This document shows, piece after piece, positions 1-5,970 of a stretch of DNA of 6,846 nucleotides (the first letter of the stretch is position 1; each line of letters opens with the position of its first letter). The stretch is from CAIOGO01 sp964447445. GTDB lineage: Bacteria > Bipolaricaulota > Bipolaricaulia > UBA7950 > UBA9294. The notes beneath the pieces are model-generated. The model was not told the DNA's origin, made no database searches, and was given only the letters and a program-made list of their open reading frames with translations. The translations under genes and the position numbers were made by a program. Location: contig CAYUSW010000053.1 in NCBI GenBank assembly GCA_964447445.1, positions 1 through 6,846 on the forward strand, in the 5' to 3' direction.

Positions 1-688
1 GTCCTTCCCTGACGTCGTCGCCGTCGACTGCTACCCGCTGCGATCCCCGCCGGTGCCAAACCCGCACGACGCGCCGCTGATAGCCGTGGCCCGCTGGATG
101 GACGATGTCGTGGCCGCATTGTCCGTCGAGGGGCGGCGCGCGTCGCCGCAGGTCGTGCTCGAGGCCTTTCAGTTCGGCGGATGGAGTATGCCGTCGCGGG
201 ACCAACTGCGACTGATGGCCTACCTGGCGATCATCCACGGAGCCAAGGGGGTCTGGTACTTCTGCTACGGCGGCGCAGAGCGAGACGGCCAGCCATACGG
301 CCCCGGGCCGGGGCTGCACGACTTCCCGGAGGTGTGGGCATACGTAGGAGAGCTGAACGCCGAGCTGGCCGCCCTCGCGGACGCGATCCTCAGCCCGCCG
401 GTTCTCGTCTCGGCTGCCGTCTCGACCACCGGGCTCGTTGTGCAGGACCGGTACGGCTACTCGCCCATCCACCACATCGTCCGTCACCATGACGGCTGGA
501 CCTACGTCCTCGCCGCGAACGGCTCGGAGACGCGGGAGCATGAGGCAACGTTCGCACTTCCCGTCTCCGGCGCCATCGGAGCCATCGACGTGATGTTCGA
601 GGGGAGGACGATCCTCACTTCCGGGGCGACGTTCACGGACCGCTTCGCGCCGATGGCCGTGCACGTCTACCGCTGGAGGGATAGCTAG
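1..688 (+). CDS. TIM-barrel glycoside-hydrolase-like protein, C-terminal part (5' end outside window)
   Basis: The reading frame is open from the left edge (first whole codon at base 2) to a TAG at 686-688, giving about 228 residues. The first possible in-window start, GTG at 53, has no ribosome binding site and lies inside conserved-looking sequence, so this is the tail of a longer protein. The opening VVAVDCYPL, the strand QVVLEAF (Glu codon at 161-163) and the helix-strand MAYLAIIHGAKGVWYFCYGG look like the last strands of a TIM barrel of the glycoside hydrolase clan A type, where a catalytic Glu often ends strand 7. The final roughly 90 residues (WTYVLAANGSE to HVYRW) look like the small beta-sandwich that follows the barrel in many glycosidases. 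No exact family or substrate can be named. The barrel assignment is by pattern recognition; the catalytic role of the Glu is inference. Confidence 0.62.
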   Translation, partial: SFPDVVAVDCYPLRSPPVPNPHDAPLIAVARWMDDVVAALSVEGRRASPQVVLEAFQFGGWSMPSRDQLRLMAYLAIIHGAKGVWYFCYGGAERDGQPYGPGPGLHDFPEVWAYVGELNAELAALADAILSPPVLVSAAVSTTGLVVQDRYGYSPIHHIVRHHDGWTYVLAANGSETREHEATFALPVSGAIGAIDVMFEGRTILTSGATFTDRFAPMAVHVYRWRDS

Positions 689-867
689 GCCCTGATGGGG
701 GCACACAACGCGTTCCGAACATCACACTGCGCGAGATGCGGTATGTGTACCCACTCATGACCTGCATCTGGCCAGGATGAGCCTACGCAACGAACCTCGC
801 CCGACCACTTCGCTCAGCGTCCGGAGCGTGCCCCGCGTGCCGCCGGAGCCCCGACTACCCCTTCGGC

Positions 868-873
868 TAAACT
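868..873 (+). promoter_or_regulatory. Possible -10 element upstream of the M32 peptidase gene
   Basis: TAAACT within GGCTAAACT matches four of six bases of the sigma-70 -10 consensus and lies 47 nt before the TTG start. No good -35 hexamer is seen at 16-18 nt spacing; GAGCC (846-850) occupies that area. A similar GAGCC...GGCTAGACT arrangement precedes the ATC hydrolase gene, which is the main reason to record this one. Confidence 0.28.
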
Positions 874-910
874 CCCTGCGTTCCGTCTCATCGTCGTCGT
901 GGGCATCGCT

Positions 911-917
911 AGGAGGT
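911..917 (+). promoter_or_regulatory. Ribosome binding site fixing the TTG start of the M32 peptidase
   Basis: AGGAGGT is close to a perfect anti-16S match and ends 3 nt before TTG at 921. The spacing is short but usable. It decides the start: the in-frame ATG at 777 has no comparable site, and the 48 residues it would add are low-complexity and unlike M32 proteins. Confidence 0.8.
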
Positions 918-920
918 ACG

Positions 921-2411
921 TTGAACACGCTTGAGGCTTACCGCAGTCTGCTGGCGGAGATGGCCAAGTACGGCTCCGCACTCAGCGTCCTTGGCTGGGA
1001 CCAACAGACGTACATGCCGCCGAAGGGTATCGCCGTACGCTCCGGGGTCCGGGGGCTCTTGTCGAAGAAGCAGTTCGAGCTGCTCGTCTCCGATGAGCTC
1101 GGGAAGTACCTCGCCGAGCTGCGCCACAGGGACGGGCTGAGCGAAAGGGAGCAGGCGAGCGTCCGCCGCGTGGGGAAGAGGTACGACCGGAATCGGGCGA
1201 TCCCGCCGGCGCTGGTCGAAGAGCGAAGCATCGCGCAGTCGCAGGCGCAGGCGGCGTGGGTCGCCGCGCGGAAGGCCTCGGACTTCGGTGCCTTCCGGCC
1301 GCATCTCGAGAAGATGGTCGGCTACGCGCGCACGTTCGCCGACTACTACGGCTACGAGGAGCATCCCTACGACGCCCTGATCGAGGACTTCGAGCCGGGG
1401 ATGACGTACCGCAAGCTGAGAGAAGTCATCGACCCGCTGCGCGCCGAGCTCGCGCCGTTCCTCAAGAAGCTCTTGGAAGAAGGCAAGAAGCCGGACGCGT
1501 CGATCCTCGAGGGCACGTTCGATGTCGACACGCAACGCTGCCTCGCGCGTCGCGCGCTCGAGATCATCCTCTACGACTTCGAGGCCGGCGGCCTCGCCGA
1601 TGTCGCACACCCGTTCACGACAACCATTGGGCCGGGCGACGTTCGCGTCACGAACCGCTACCTCGAGAAGCGGCTCCTGTCGGGCCTGTTCGGTGCGCTC
1701 CACGAGGGAGGTCACGCGCTCTACAACCAGGGCATGCCCGCGGAGCTCTTCGCCCTCGGGCTATCGCGCGGCGCGTCGAACGGCATCCACGAGTCGCAAT
1801 CGCGGATGGTCGAGAACCAGATCGGGCGCAGCCTCCCGTTCTGGACCTTCTTCCAGCCCGTCCTCGCCGAGTTCTTCCCCTCCTTCGCCGCCGCGAAGGC
1901 GAGAGCCCTCTACGCCGCCGCGAATGTGGTCTCGCCGTCGTTCATCCGCGTCGAAGCGGACGAAGTGACCTACAACTTCCACATCATGCTGCGATTCGAG
2001 ATCGAGGCAGGACTCATCGACGGGTCGATCGATGTCGCCGACCTGCCCAGGATCTGGAACGACGCGATGAAGCGCTACCTCGGCGTCGTCCCTTCGAACG
2101 ACGCGCTCGGAGTCTTGCAGGACGTCCACTGGTCGCAGGGCATGTTCGGCTACTTCCCGTCGTACATGCTCGGGAACCTCTACGCGGCCCAGATGCTCGC
2201 GACGATCCGCAAAGAGCTTCCGAACCTCGACAAGACGATTGAGGCCGGCGACCTCAAGCCGCTCCTCGGCTGGCTGCGGGAGAACGTGCACCAGTACGGC
2301 GCAATGTACGAGCCACAGGAACTCATGAAGCGCATCGCGGGCGAGGAACTGAATCCCGCGTACTTCGTGCGCTACGTCAAGGACAAGTTCGGCGCGATCT
2401 ACCAGCTCTGA
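921..2411 (+). CDS. M32 family metallocarboxypeptidase (thermostable carboxypeptidase 1 type)
   Basis: This zinc (or cobalt) enzyme removes C-terminal amino acids from peptides, probably in the cytoplasm since no signal peptide is present. From the TTG start it has 496 residues, the usual M32 length of about 500. All five family motifs are present in order: HPF (230-232), DVRVT (240-244), HESQ (290-293), IRVEADE (342-348) and GVLQDVHW (397-404). The zinc site is HEGGH at 261-265 with the third ligand Glu291. The gap of 30 residues from the first His to this Glu equals that in the Pyrococcus enzyme (H269 to E299, from memory). The N-terminus (TLEAYRSLLAEMAKYGSAL, then LGWDQQTYMPP) is typical of the family and supports starting at 921 rather than at the ATG at 777. 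The stop is followed 7 nt later by an immunity-like gene, suggesting cotranscription. Likely role: peptide turnover. Confidence 0.96.
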   Translation: MNTLEAYRSLLAEMAKYGSALSVLGWDQQTYMPPKGIAVRSGVRGLLSKKQFELLVSDELGKYLAELRHRDGLSEREQASVRRVGKRYDRNRAIPPALVEERSIAQSQAQAAWVAARKASDFGAFRPHLEKMVGYARTFADYYGYEEHPYDALIEDFEPGMTYRKLREVIDPLRAELAPFLKKLLEEGKKPDASILEGTFDVDTQRCLARRALEIILYDFEAGGLADVAHPFTTTIGPGDVRVTNRYLEKRLLSGLFGALHEGGHALYNQGMPAELFALGLSRGASNGIHESQSRMVENQIGRSLPFWTFFQPVLAEFFPSFAAAKARALYAAANVVSPSFIRVEADEVTYNFHIMLRFEIEAGLIDGSIDVADLPRIWNDAMKRYLGVVPSNDALGVLQDVHWSQGMFGYFPSYMLGNLYAAQMLATIRKELPNLDKTIEAGDLKPLLGWLRENVHQYGAMYEPQELMKRIAGEELNPAYFVRYVKDKFGAIYQL

Positions 2412-2418
2412 GGCTGCG

Positions 2419-2814
2419 ATGACTCGGAACACGGAAGAGCCAGCCTCGAAAGACAAGGCGCTGGAGGACCACCGAACGCAGGCGCTGTGTGCGGCGGATG
2501 GCGCGGAGGCCCTTCTCTCGCTGTTCGAGGATGCTCTCCCGCACGATGATCGCCCTCGCAAGGCAGTAGAGGCGGCGCGCGCCTGGGCGCGGGGCGAGAT
2601 CCGCGTGGGTGAAGCGCGGAAGGCAGCCCTGGCTGCCCATGCAGCGGCTCGGAAGGCCTCGGCGGCCGGGCAGCCAGCCGCTTGTGCTGCGGCTCGCGCT
2701 GCCGGACACGCTGCTGCCACAGCGCACGTCGCCAGCCACGCTCGCGGAGTCACGTTCTACATCGAGAAGGCGCTTGCTCTCGCCAACGCCGACCGCCGCG
2801 CACTTCGAGAGTAA
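2419..2814 (+). CDS. Imm5-like putative immunity protein
   Basis: A 131-residue, alanine-rich, probably all-helical cytoplasmic protein. The segments DDRPRKAVEAARAWARGE (43-60) and VGEARKAALAAHAAARKA (63-80), then ARAAGHAAATAHVASHA (92-108), match the pattern I know from proteins annotated as 'putative immunity protein' (Imm5-like). That family was named from gene neighbourhoods of polymorphic toxins and has little direct biochemistry. His97, His103 and His107 fall on the last predicted helix and could be functional. The ATG start lies 7 nt after the M32 peptidase stop, with only a weak GAGG-like site overlapping that stop, so translation may be coupled to the upstream gene. No toxin, secretion-system or rearrangement-hotspot gene is visible, so an immunity role here is unproven. 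Family assignment is fairly firm; function is inference. Confidence 0.72.
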   Translation: MTRNTEEPASKDKALEDHRTQALCAADGAEALLSLFEDALPHDDRPRKAVEAARAWARGEIRVGEARKAALAAHAAARKASAAGQPAACAAARAAGHAAATAHVASHARGVTFYIEKALALANADRRALRE

Positions 2815-2943
2815 GACGGCACACTCGGGGCTGCACAACAGGCGGGCCGCCAAGTGGCCAGATCTGAACTCCGGCCGACTTCGGGGGCCCGACGGCGGCG
2901 GGCAGTGCGGATCTCAGACCGCATGTGGCGACTTGGACGGGGT

Positions 2944-2972
2944 TTGAGCCTCGCCGCTCGCAGGGCTAGACT
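2944..2972 (+). promoter_or_regulatory. Candidate sigma-70-type promoter for the ATC hydrolase-like gene
   Basis: TTGAGC (2944-2949, four of six to the -35 consensus) is separated by exactly 17 nt from TAGACT (2967-2972, four of six to the -10 consensus). It lies in the 221-nt gap after the immunity-like gene and predicts a leader of roughly 55-60 nt. The rest of that gap (2815-3035) holds only a weak 5-bp hairpin (TGCGG/CCGCA, 2906-2923), with no clear terminator. Confidence 0.42.
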
Positions 2973-3026
2973 TGCCACGACACTGGGGGTTGCTCGCGGC
3001 AGCGGGCGTCGCTGGGTCCAACGATC

Positions 3027-3031
3027 GGAGG
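3027..3031 (+). promoter_or_regulatory. Ribosome binding site for the GTG start at 3036
   Basis: GGAGG ends 4 nt before the GTG at 3036-3038. It is the only good site near the 5' end of this reading frame, and the next in-frame Met is residue 75, too far in to be the start. Confidence 0.7.
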
Positions 3032-3035
3032 CATC

Positions 3036-3851
3036 GTGCTTGCGCCATTGGAACGTCGTTTTGATCTCTCCCTCTCTCACGAGACCGCAAGGGTCCTCGG
3101 CTCCTACGCCACGACGTACAGACACATCCTCGAACGGCTCGGCGCCGAGGCCGCGAATGGGCTGTGGAACGCACTGCCAGAGGAGCCCGACGAGCTGACG
3201 CGCGAGATCTTGGCGCTCAAGGTGTGCCCGGAAAGTGAGCCTCTGGCGCAGGCCGAGATGTGCGATGGCCTCAACGGTGTCTTCACGTCGCCAGTGCGTG
3301 GCGTGACGGCCGGGCGGGCCCTTGCCTTCCTCACTGCGAGAGCGCCGTTCGTCTTCATCGCCGCCGCCGTCTCGTCCGGACAGGGTGTGCTCTCCTTGAC
3401 CACGTATCAGTGGCTCCATCTCTTCCGCAACGCGTATGCCCACATTGCCGAGCAGGCGCTCGCACGATACGGCAAGGCCGGCGAGTTGATCATGTACGAC
3501 GCTCTTCTGGCCGAGGCAACGGGTTGGGACAAGATCTCGGCCGATGAGTTCATGCAACAGCGGCTCGCGCGTTACCAGACGGCACCGGAGACTCCGAACG
3601 CATTCAGTGCAGGGCTCGACATCGATCTCGTGCGCGGCGACGAGCGGGAGATCGTCGCCCATGTGACGCATTGCGAGTGGGCTCGCTACTACCGCGAGCG
3701 GCATCCCTCGGTCGGGTATCTCCTCGCTTGCGCTCTCGACGATCCCATGTACCGGCTCTTGTGCGACGGCGTCCGCTTCCAGCGCCGCTCGACGCTGATG
3801 GAGGGTGACGCAACGTGCGAGTTCTGCTTTTACCGTACCGGCGAGACGTAG
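3036..3851 (+). CDS. L-2-amino-thiazoline-4-carboxylic acid (ATC) hydrolase family protein
   Basis: A 271-residue, apparently soluble protein read from GTG. The C-terminal third carries the pattern of the ATC hydrolase family: HCEWARYYRERHP (212-224), LLACALDDPMYRLLCDGVRF (229-248), and the closing RSTLMEGDATCEFCF (251-265). The characterised Pseudomonas member opens the thiazoline ring of L-ATC to S- or N-carbamoyl-L-cysteine on the way to L-cysteine, but most homologues are uncharacterised. Conserved-looking cysteines are C213, C232, C243, C261 and C264; the last two form a CEFC pair, which may hint at a metal or redox site (inference). The N-terminal 190 residues are helical-looking and I recognise no separate domain in them. 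It has its own likely promoter and converges with the next gene. No carbamoylcysteine hydrolase or racemase lies beside it, so the true substrate may differ. Confidence 0.75.
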   Translation: MLAPLERRFDLSLSHETARVLGSYATTYRHILERLGAEAANGLWNALPEEPDELTREILALKVCPESEPLAQAEMCDGLNGVFTSPVRGVTAGRALAFLTARAPFVFIAAAVSSGQGVLSLTTYQWLHLFRNAYAHIAEQALARYGKAGELIMYDALLAEATGWDKISADEFMQQRLARYQTAPETPNAFSAGLDIDLVRGDEREIVAHVTHCEWARYYRERHPSVGYLLACALDDPMYRLLCDGVRFQRRSTLMEGDATCEFCFYRTGET

Positions 3852-3931
3852 ACTTGTGGATCGATGCGCGGGCCGCCATGGGGCGACGCCGAGCATCCCT
3901 CTGCATGGCTCCCCCGGACAGCGGTAACACA

Positions 3932-3966
3932 GACTCCATCATGGCTTCCGGCCGAGGAATGGAGTC
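3932..3966. terminator. Hairpin between convergent genes, possible bidirectional terminator
   Basis: GACTCCAT (3932-3939) and ATGGAGTC (3959-3966) form a perfect 8-bp inverted repeat with a 19-nt loop; TCC/GGA inside the loop could extend the fold. It lies in the 139-nt gap where the ATC hydrolase-like gene and the phosphoesterase fusion run towards each other. On the - strand the hairpin is followed by TGTGTTACC, only mildly U-rich, and on the + strand by CCCTGCCCC, so it is not a strong intrinsic terminator by rule. Position supports the role more than sequence does. Confidence 0.35.
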
Positions 3967-3990
3967 CCTGCCCCGGTTTTCGGCCAGGCT

Positions 3991-5748
3991 CTAGCTGCTT
4001 GATGCTGAGGCGGTCTGCGGTGCCGCGGCTGTGACAGGCATGCCAAGGTGGCGATCGAAGAAGGCGATGGCCGCGGACAGCGCGGTCTCGTAGTAGTGCC
4101 GGTCGAGGGCGGAGTTCGTGCGCCAGCCGTGGCCGGCTCCCTCGAGGGCAAGCAGTCCGACTTCGACCCCGACTGCCTGGAGCGCGTCGCGGAGGATGAC
4201 GGACTGGTTGAAGGGCACGCGCTGATCGCTTGTCCCGTGGACGATGAGAAACGCCGGGTCGTCGGGGCTGACGTACGTGACAGGCGACGCGTGCCGGCAC
4301 AGAAGAGGGTTCTCGGCGCATGTGCCGCCGATGAAGGCAAGGATCGCCGGGTCGGCCAGCATGCCTGCTTGAGTCAGATCCGTCGGCCCGAAGTAGTCGA
4401 CGACGGCCTGTACACGACTCGAAAGCGAGAGATCGCCGCTCTGGCCCTCAAGGCCTTCAGACCCGTCGGTAACACCGAGCATAGCAACGAGGTGTCCGCC
4501 GGCCGAGCTGCCCATCGCTCCGATGCGCGCGGGATCGATGCCAAGGTCAGCGGCGTGCGTGCGCAGCCAACGGACGGCCGCTTTCGTGTCCTCAACAGCA
4601 GCTGGGAAGGGATATGCCGGGGCGAGGCGGTAGTTGATAGAGATCCCGACGTAGCCCTCGTCCGCGAATCGCAGCGCCTCGTCTTCCCAACTCGACTTGT
4701 CTCCTGCCGTCCAGCCGCCGCCGTGGACAAAGACGATGGCCGGGTGAGGGCCGACGGAAGCCGGGAGAAAAAGATCGAGCCCGAGGTCGACGCCGTCAGC
4801 GGTAGCGTAGACGATGTCCTTCTCCACGCGCACTGCCTGCGTCGCGTCCGCGGTGAACGCGCGCCCCGGCAGGCTCGGACTGAGCGCCGAGGGGTCAATC
4901 CCGAACCGAGCGAGGAGAGTCGCCGCGACATCCTTCTGGTCTCCCTCACCCACCACTGGCTCGTCGAGCGAGTCCTCGCAGGCAAGCCAGACGCCGGGCG
5001 CATTGAAGTGGGTCCGCGCGCCCTCATCGAACCCGTGATCGGCCGTAACGTAGACCGCCGTCCGGTCGCTCATCCCGAGGCTTTCGAGCGTTGAGAGGAT
5101 CTTCCCGAGCCAGACGTCGCAGGCGACGGTTGCATCTTCGTACTGAGGTGAGTTCTCGCCAAACCCGTGCCCTGCGTGATCGGGATCGCGGAAGTGGATG
5201 AAGGCGAAGAACGCGCGGTCTCTGAAGCCTTCGAGAACCCGGAGAGCCCTCGCTCCGACGACGTCCGCGCCCGCGGACCTGATCAGGGAGACGTCCAGCG
5301 CTGGCCCGGCGTTGGCAAGGATTTCGACAAGATTTGAGCTCTTTCCCGTGACGGCCGCGGTCGCGATACCCCCATCGCCGAAGCATTGCTTGAGCCGCTC
5401 GAACAGCGTGAGCCCGGCTGGAATCGCTTGGTAGCGGCTGTTCGAGAAGACACCGGTGGAGTCTGGCCCAAGCCCGGTCAGCATCTGCGCGTGCCCGGCC
5501 TTCGTGTCGGTCGCGTGGTCGGTGACCTGGAGCGGGACGAACGCCCCCGCCGCAATCAGTCCCGTCAACACGGGAAGCCGGCCCTGAGCGAGGAGATCGG
5601 CAAGATGCGTTCGCTGGACTCCGTCCCAGGAGATGAGAACGACGCTGTCGATTTGCTCAGTGGGTGCCTGCGCCGCCACGGCGCCGAGCCATCCCGCCGC
5701 GAGGAGCAGGAGGAGCCAGACAAGGATGCGCTTCAGCCATGAAGTCAT
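3991..5748 (-). CDS. Exported two-domain enzyme: alkaline-phosphatase-superfamily phosphoesterase fused to alpha/beta-hydrolase esterase
   Basis: Read from ATG at 5748 this is 585 residues; AAGGGGG just upstream supports this start over the in-frame GTG at 5790. Residues 1-28 form a signal peptide (basic MTSWLKR, a run of Leu, then AVAAQA), so the protein is probably periplasmic or extracellular. Residues 33-290 are a compact phosphodiesterase/nucleotide-pyrophosphatase-like domain: Asp42 (ISWDG), probable nucleophile Thr82 (TKAGH followed by LTG), Asp190 and His194 (DPDHAGH), Asp237 and His238 (TADHG), and His247, together a plausible two-metal site. Thr at the position of the sulfatase Cys/Ser argues against a sulfatase. 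Residues 308-570 are a BD-FAE or carboxylesterase-like hydrolase: oxyanion-hole HGGGW (342-346), nucleophile Ser415 in GSSAGG, Asp508 in HGTSDQRVP and His540 in GAGHGW. C477 and C484 may form a disulfide. The tail is Ala/Ser/Thr-rich. Both active sites look intact; substrates are unknown. Confidence 0.9.
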   Translation of the reverse strand: MTSWLKRILVWLLLLLAAGWLGAVAAQAPTEQIDSVVLISWDGVQRTHLADLLAQGRLPVLTGLIAAGAFVPLQVTDHATDTKAGHAQMLTGLGPDSTGVFSNSRYQAIPAGLTLFERLKQCFGDGGIATAAVTGKSSNLVEILANAGPALDVSLIRSAGADVVGARALRVLEGFRDRAFFAFIHFRDPDHAGHGFGENSPQYEDATVACDVWLGKILSTLESLGMSDRTAVYVTADHGFDEGARTHFNAPGVWLACEDSLDEPVVGEGDQKDVAATLLARFGIDPSALSPSLPGRAFTADATQAVRVEKDIVYATADGVDLGLDLFLPASVGPHPAIVFVHGGGWTAGDKSSWEDEALRFADEGYVGISINYRLAPAYPFPAAVEDTKAAVRWLRTHAADLGIDPARIGAMGSSAGGHLVAMLGVTDGSEGLEGQSGDLSLSSRVQAVVDYFGPTDLTQAGMLADPAILAFIGGTCAENPLLCRHASPVTYVSPDDPAFLIVHGTSDQRVPFNQSVILRDALQAVGVEVGLLALEGAGHGWRTNSALDRHYYETALSAAIAFFDRHLGMPVTAAAPQTASASSS

Positions 5749-5752
5749 GAGA

Positions 5753-5759
5753 CCCCCTT
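5753..5759 (-). promoter_or_regulatory. Ribosome binding site for the phosphoesterase-esterase fusion
   Basis: On the - strand AAGGGGG ends 4 nt before the ATG at 5748. This selects the ATG that begins directly with a signal peptide and leaves the upstream in-frame GTG (5790) as untranslated leader. Confidence 0.7.
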
Positions 5760-5803
5760 TCGCCGCGAGTGTACAAGTCGGGCGCTTCACGGGACGATCG
5801 CGC

Positions 5804-5824
5804 CGCGGTCAACGCGCGGTCAAC
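5804..5824 (-). repeat. Direct repeat GTTGACC-N4-GTTGACC, possible response-regulator operator
   Basis: On the - strand two GTTGACC units are separated by GCGC, an 11-bp pitch of about one helical turn; the identity extends to 10 bp (CGCGGTCAAC on the + strand at 5804-5813 and 5815-5824). The pair lies about 55-75 nt upstream of the phosphoesterase fusion start. Seven-bp repeats on an 11-bp pitch are the geometry bound by OmpR/PhoB-type regulators. A role is inference; each unit also contains a -35-like TTGACC, but no matching -10 is seen at normal spacing. Confidence 0.4.
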
Positions 5825-5828
5825 CTGA

Positions 5829-5889
5829 GAATCCGGGACACAAACCCTATTCCGGCACTCGGGCGAAATGGGGTTTGTGTCCCGAATTC
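5829..5889. repeat. 61-nt near-palindrome, REP-like inverted repeat
   Basis: The arms CGGGACACAAACCC (5834-5847) and GGGTTTGTGTCCCG (5871-5884) are perfect 14-bp complements. After one mismatch (5833/5885) the outer GAAT/ATTC (5829-5832, 5886-5889) pairs again. Inwards, TATT/AATG pairs with one G-T, then CG/CG after one mismatch, leaving a loop of about 9 nt. It sits between two divergent genes, and appears to be upstream of both promoters, so a terminator role is unlikely. From memory, palindromes of the GAATTCGGGGACAC type are dispersed repeats linked to RAYT (Y1) transposases in several phyla. No transposase gene is in the window. Confidence 0.7.
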
Positions 5890-5892
5890 CTC

Positions 5893-5922
5893 TTGGCATG
5901 GCAACGCGTGCCCTGCTATTCT
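5893..5922 (+). promoter_or_regulatory. Candidate extended -10 promoter for the serpin gene
   Basis: TTGGCA (5893-5898) matches five of six bases of the -35 consensus. After 18 nt comes TATTCT (5917-5922, four of six), preceded by the extended -10 TGC. Transcription would start near 5929, leaving a leader of about 41 nt. The -35 begins only 3 nt after the 61-nt palindrome, so anything bound there could affect this promoter. Confidence 0.5.
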
Positions 5923-5954
5923 CTTCGAGAGCTCGCCGGTTGGAGAGCCTACAC

Positions 5955-5961
5955 AGAGGGG
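5955..5961 (+). promoter_or_regulatory. Ribosome binding site deciding the serpin start
   Basis: AGAGGGG directly abuts an in-frame ATG at 5962 and lies 9 nt before the ATG at 5971. Zero spacing rules against 5962, so 5971 is preferred; it also gives the cleaner MKRGK signal-peptide start. Confidence 0.6.
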
Positions 5962-5970
5962 ATGATCCTG

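Noticed and set aside
734..769. AGATGC...GCATCT inverted repeat after the glycoside-hydrolase-like gene, as a terminator
   Set aside because: Only 6 bp with a 24-nt loop, no GC-rich stem and no U-tract; likely by chance, though GGTA/TACC nests inside it.
1761..2753. 330-codon open frame on the - strand across the peptidase and immunity-like genes
   Set aside because: It is a GC-driven shadow of two well-supported + strand genes; its product is Arg/Ala-rich with no recognisable domain and it spans their junction.
2419..3851. Immunity-like gene plus ATC hydrolase homologue as a toxin-antitoxin or defence pair
   Set aside because: They are separated by 221 nt with a separate promoter, and the second gene looks like a metabolic enzyme, not a toxin.
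2757..3896. 379-codon open frame on the - strand over the ATC hydrolase homologue
   Set aside because: Shadow of the + strand gene, which has a ribosome site, a promoter and family motifs; no domain is seen in the reverse product.
3863..3897. GATGC...GCATC repeat just after the ATC hydrolase stop, as a terminator
   Set aside because: Five bp with a long loop and no U-tract; weaker than the nearby 8-bp hairpin.
4048..5094. 348-codon open frame on the + strand inside the phosphoesterase-esterase gene
   Set aside because: The opposite strand carries intact catalytic motifs over the whole span; the + strand product is Arg/Asp/Val-rich with no motif.
3991..5748. First domain of the fusion as an FGly sulfatase
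   Set aside because: The C/S-x-P-S-R signature is absent; the aligned position is Thr in TKAGH, as in phosphodiesterase-type members.
5829..5889. The 61-nt palindrome as an intrinsic terminator
   Set aside because: It lies between divergent genes, apparently upstream of both predicted promoters, so neither gene's transcript would contain it, and no U-tract follows on either strand.
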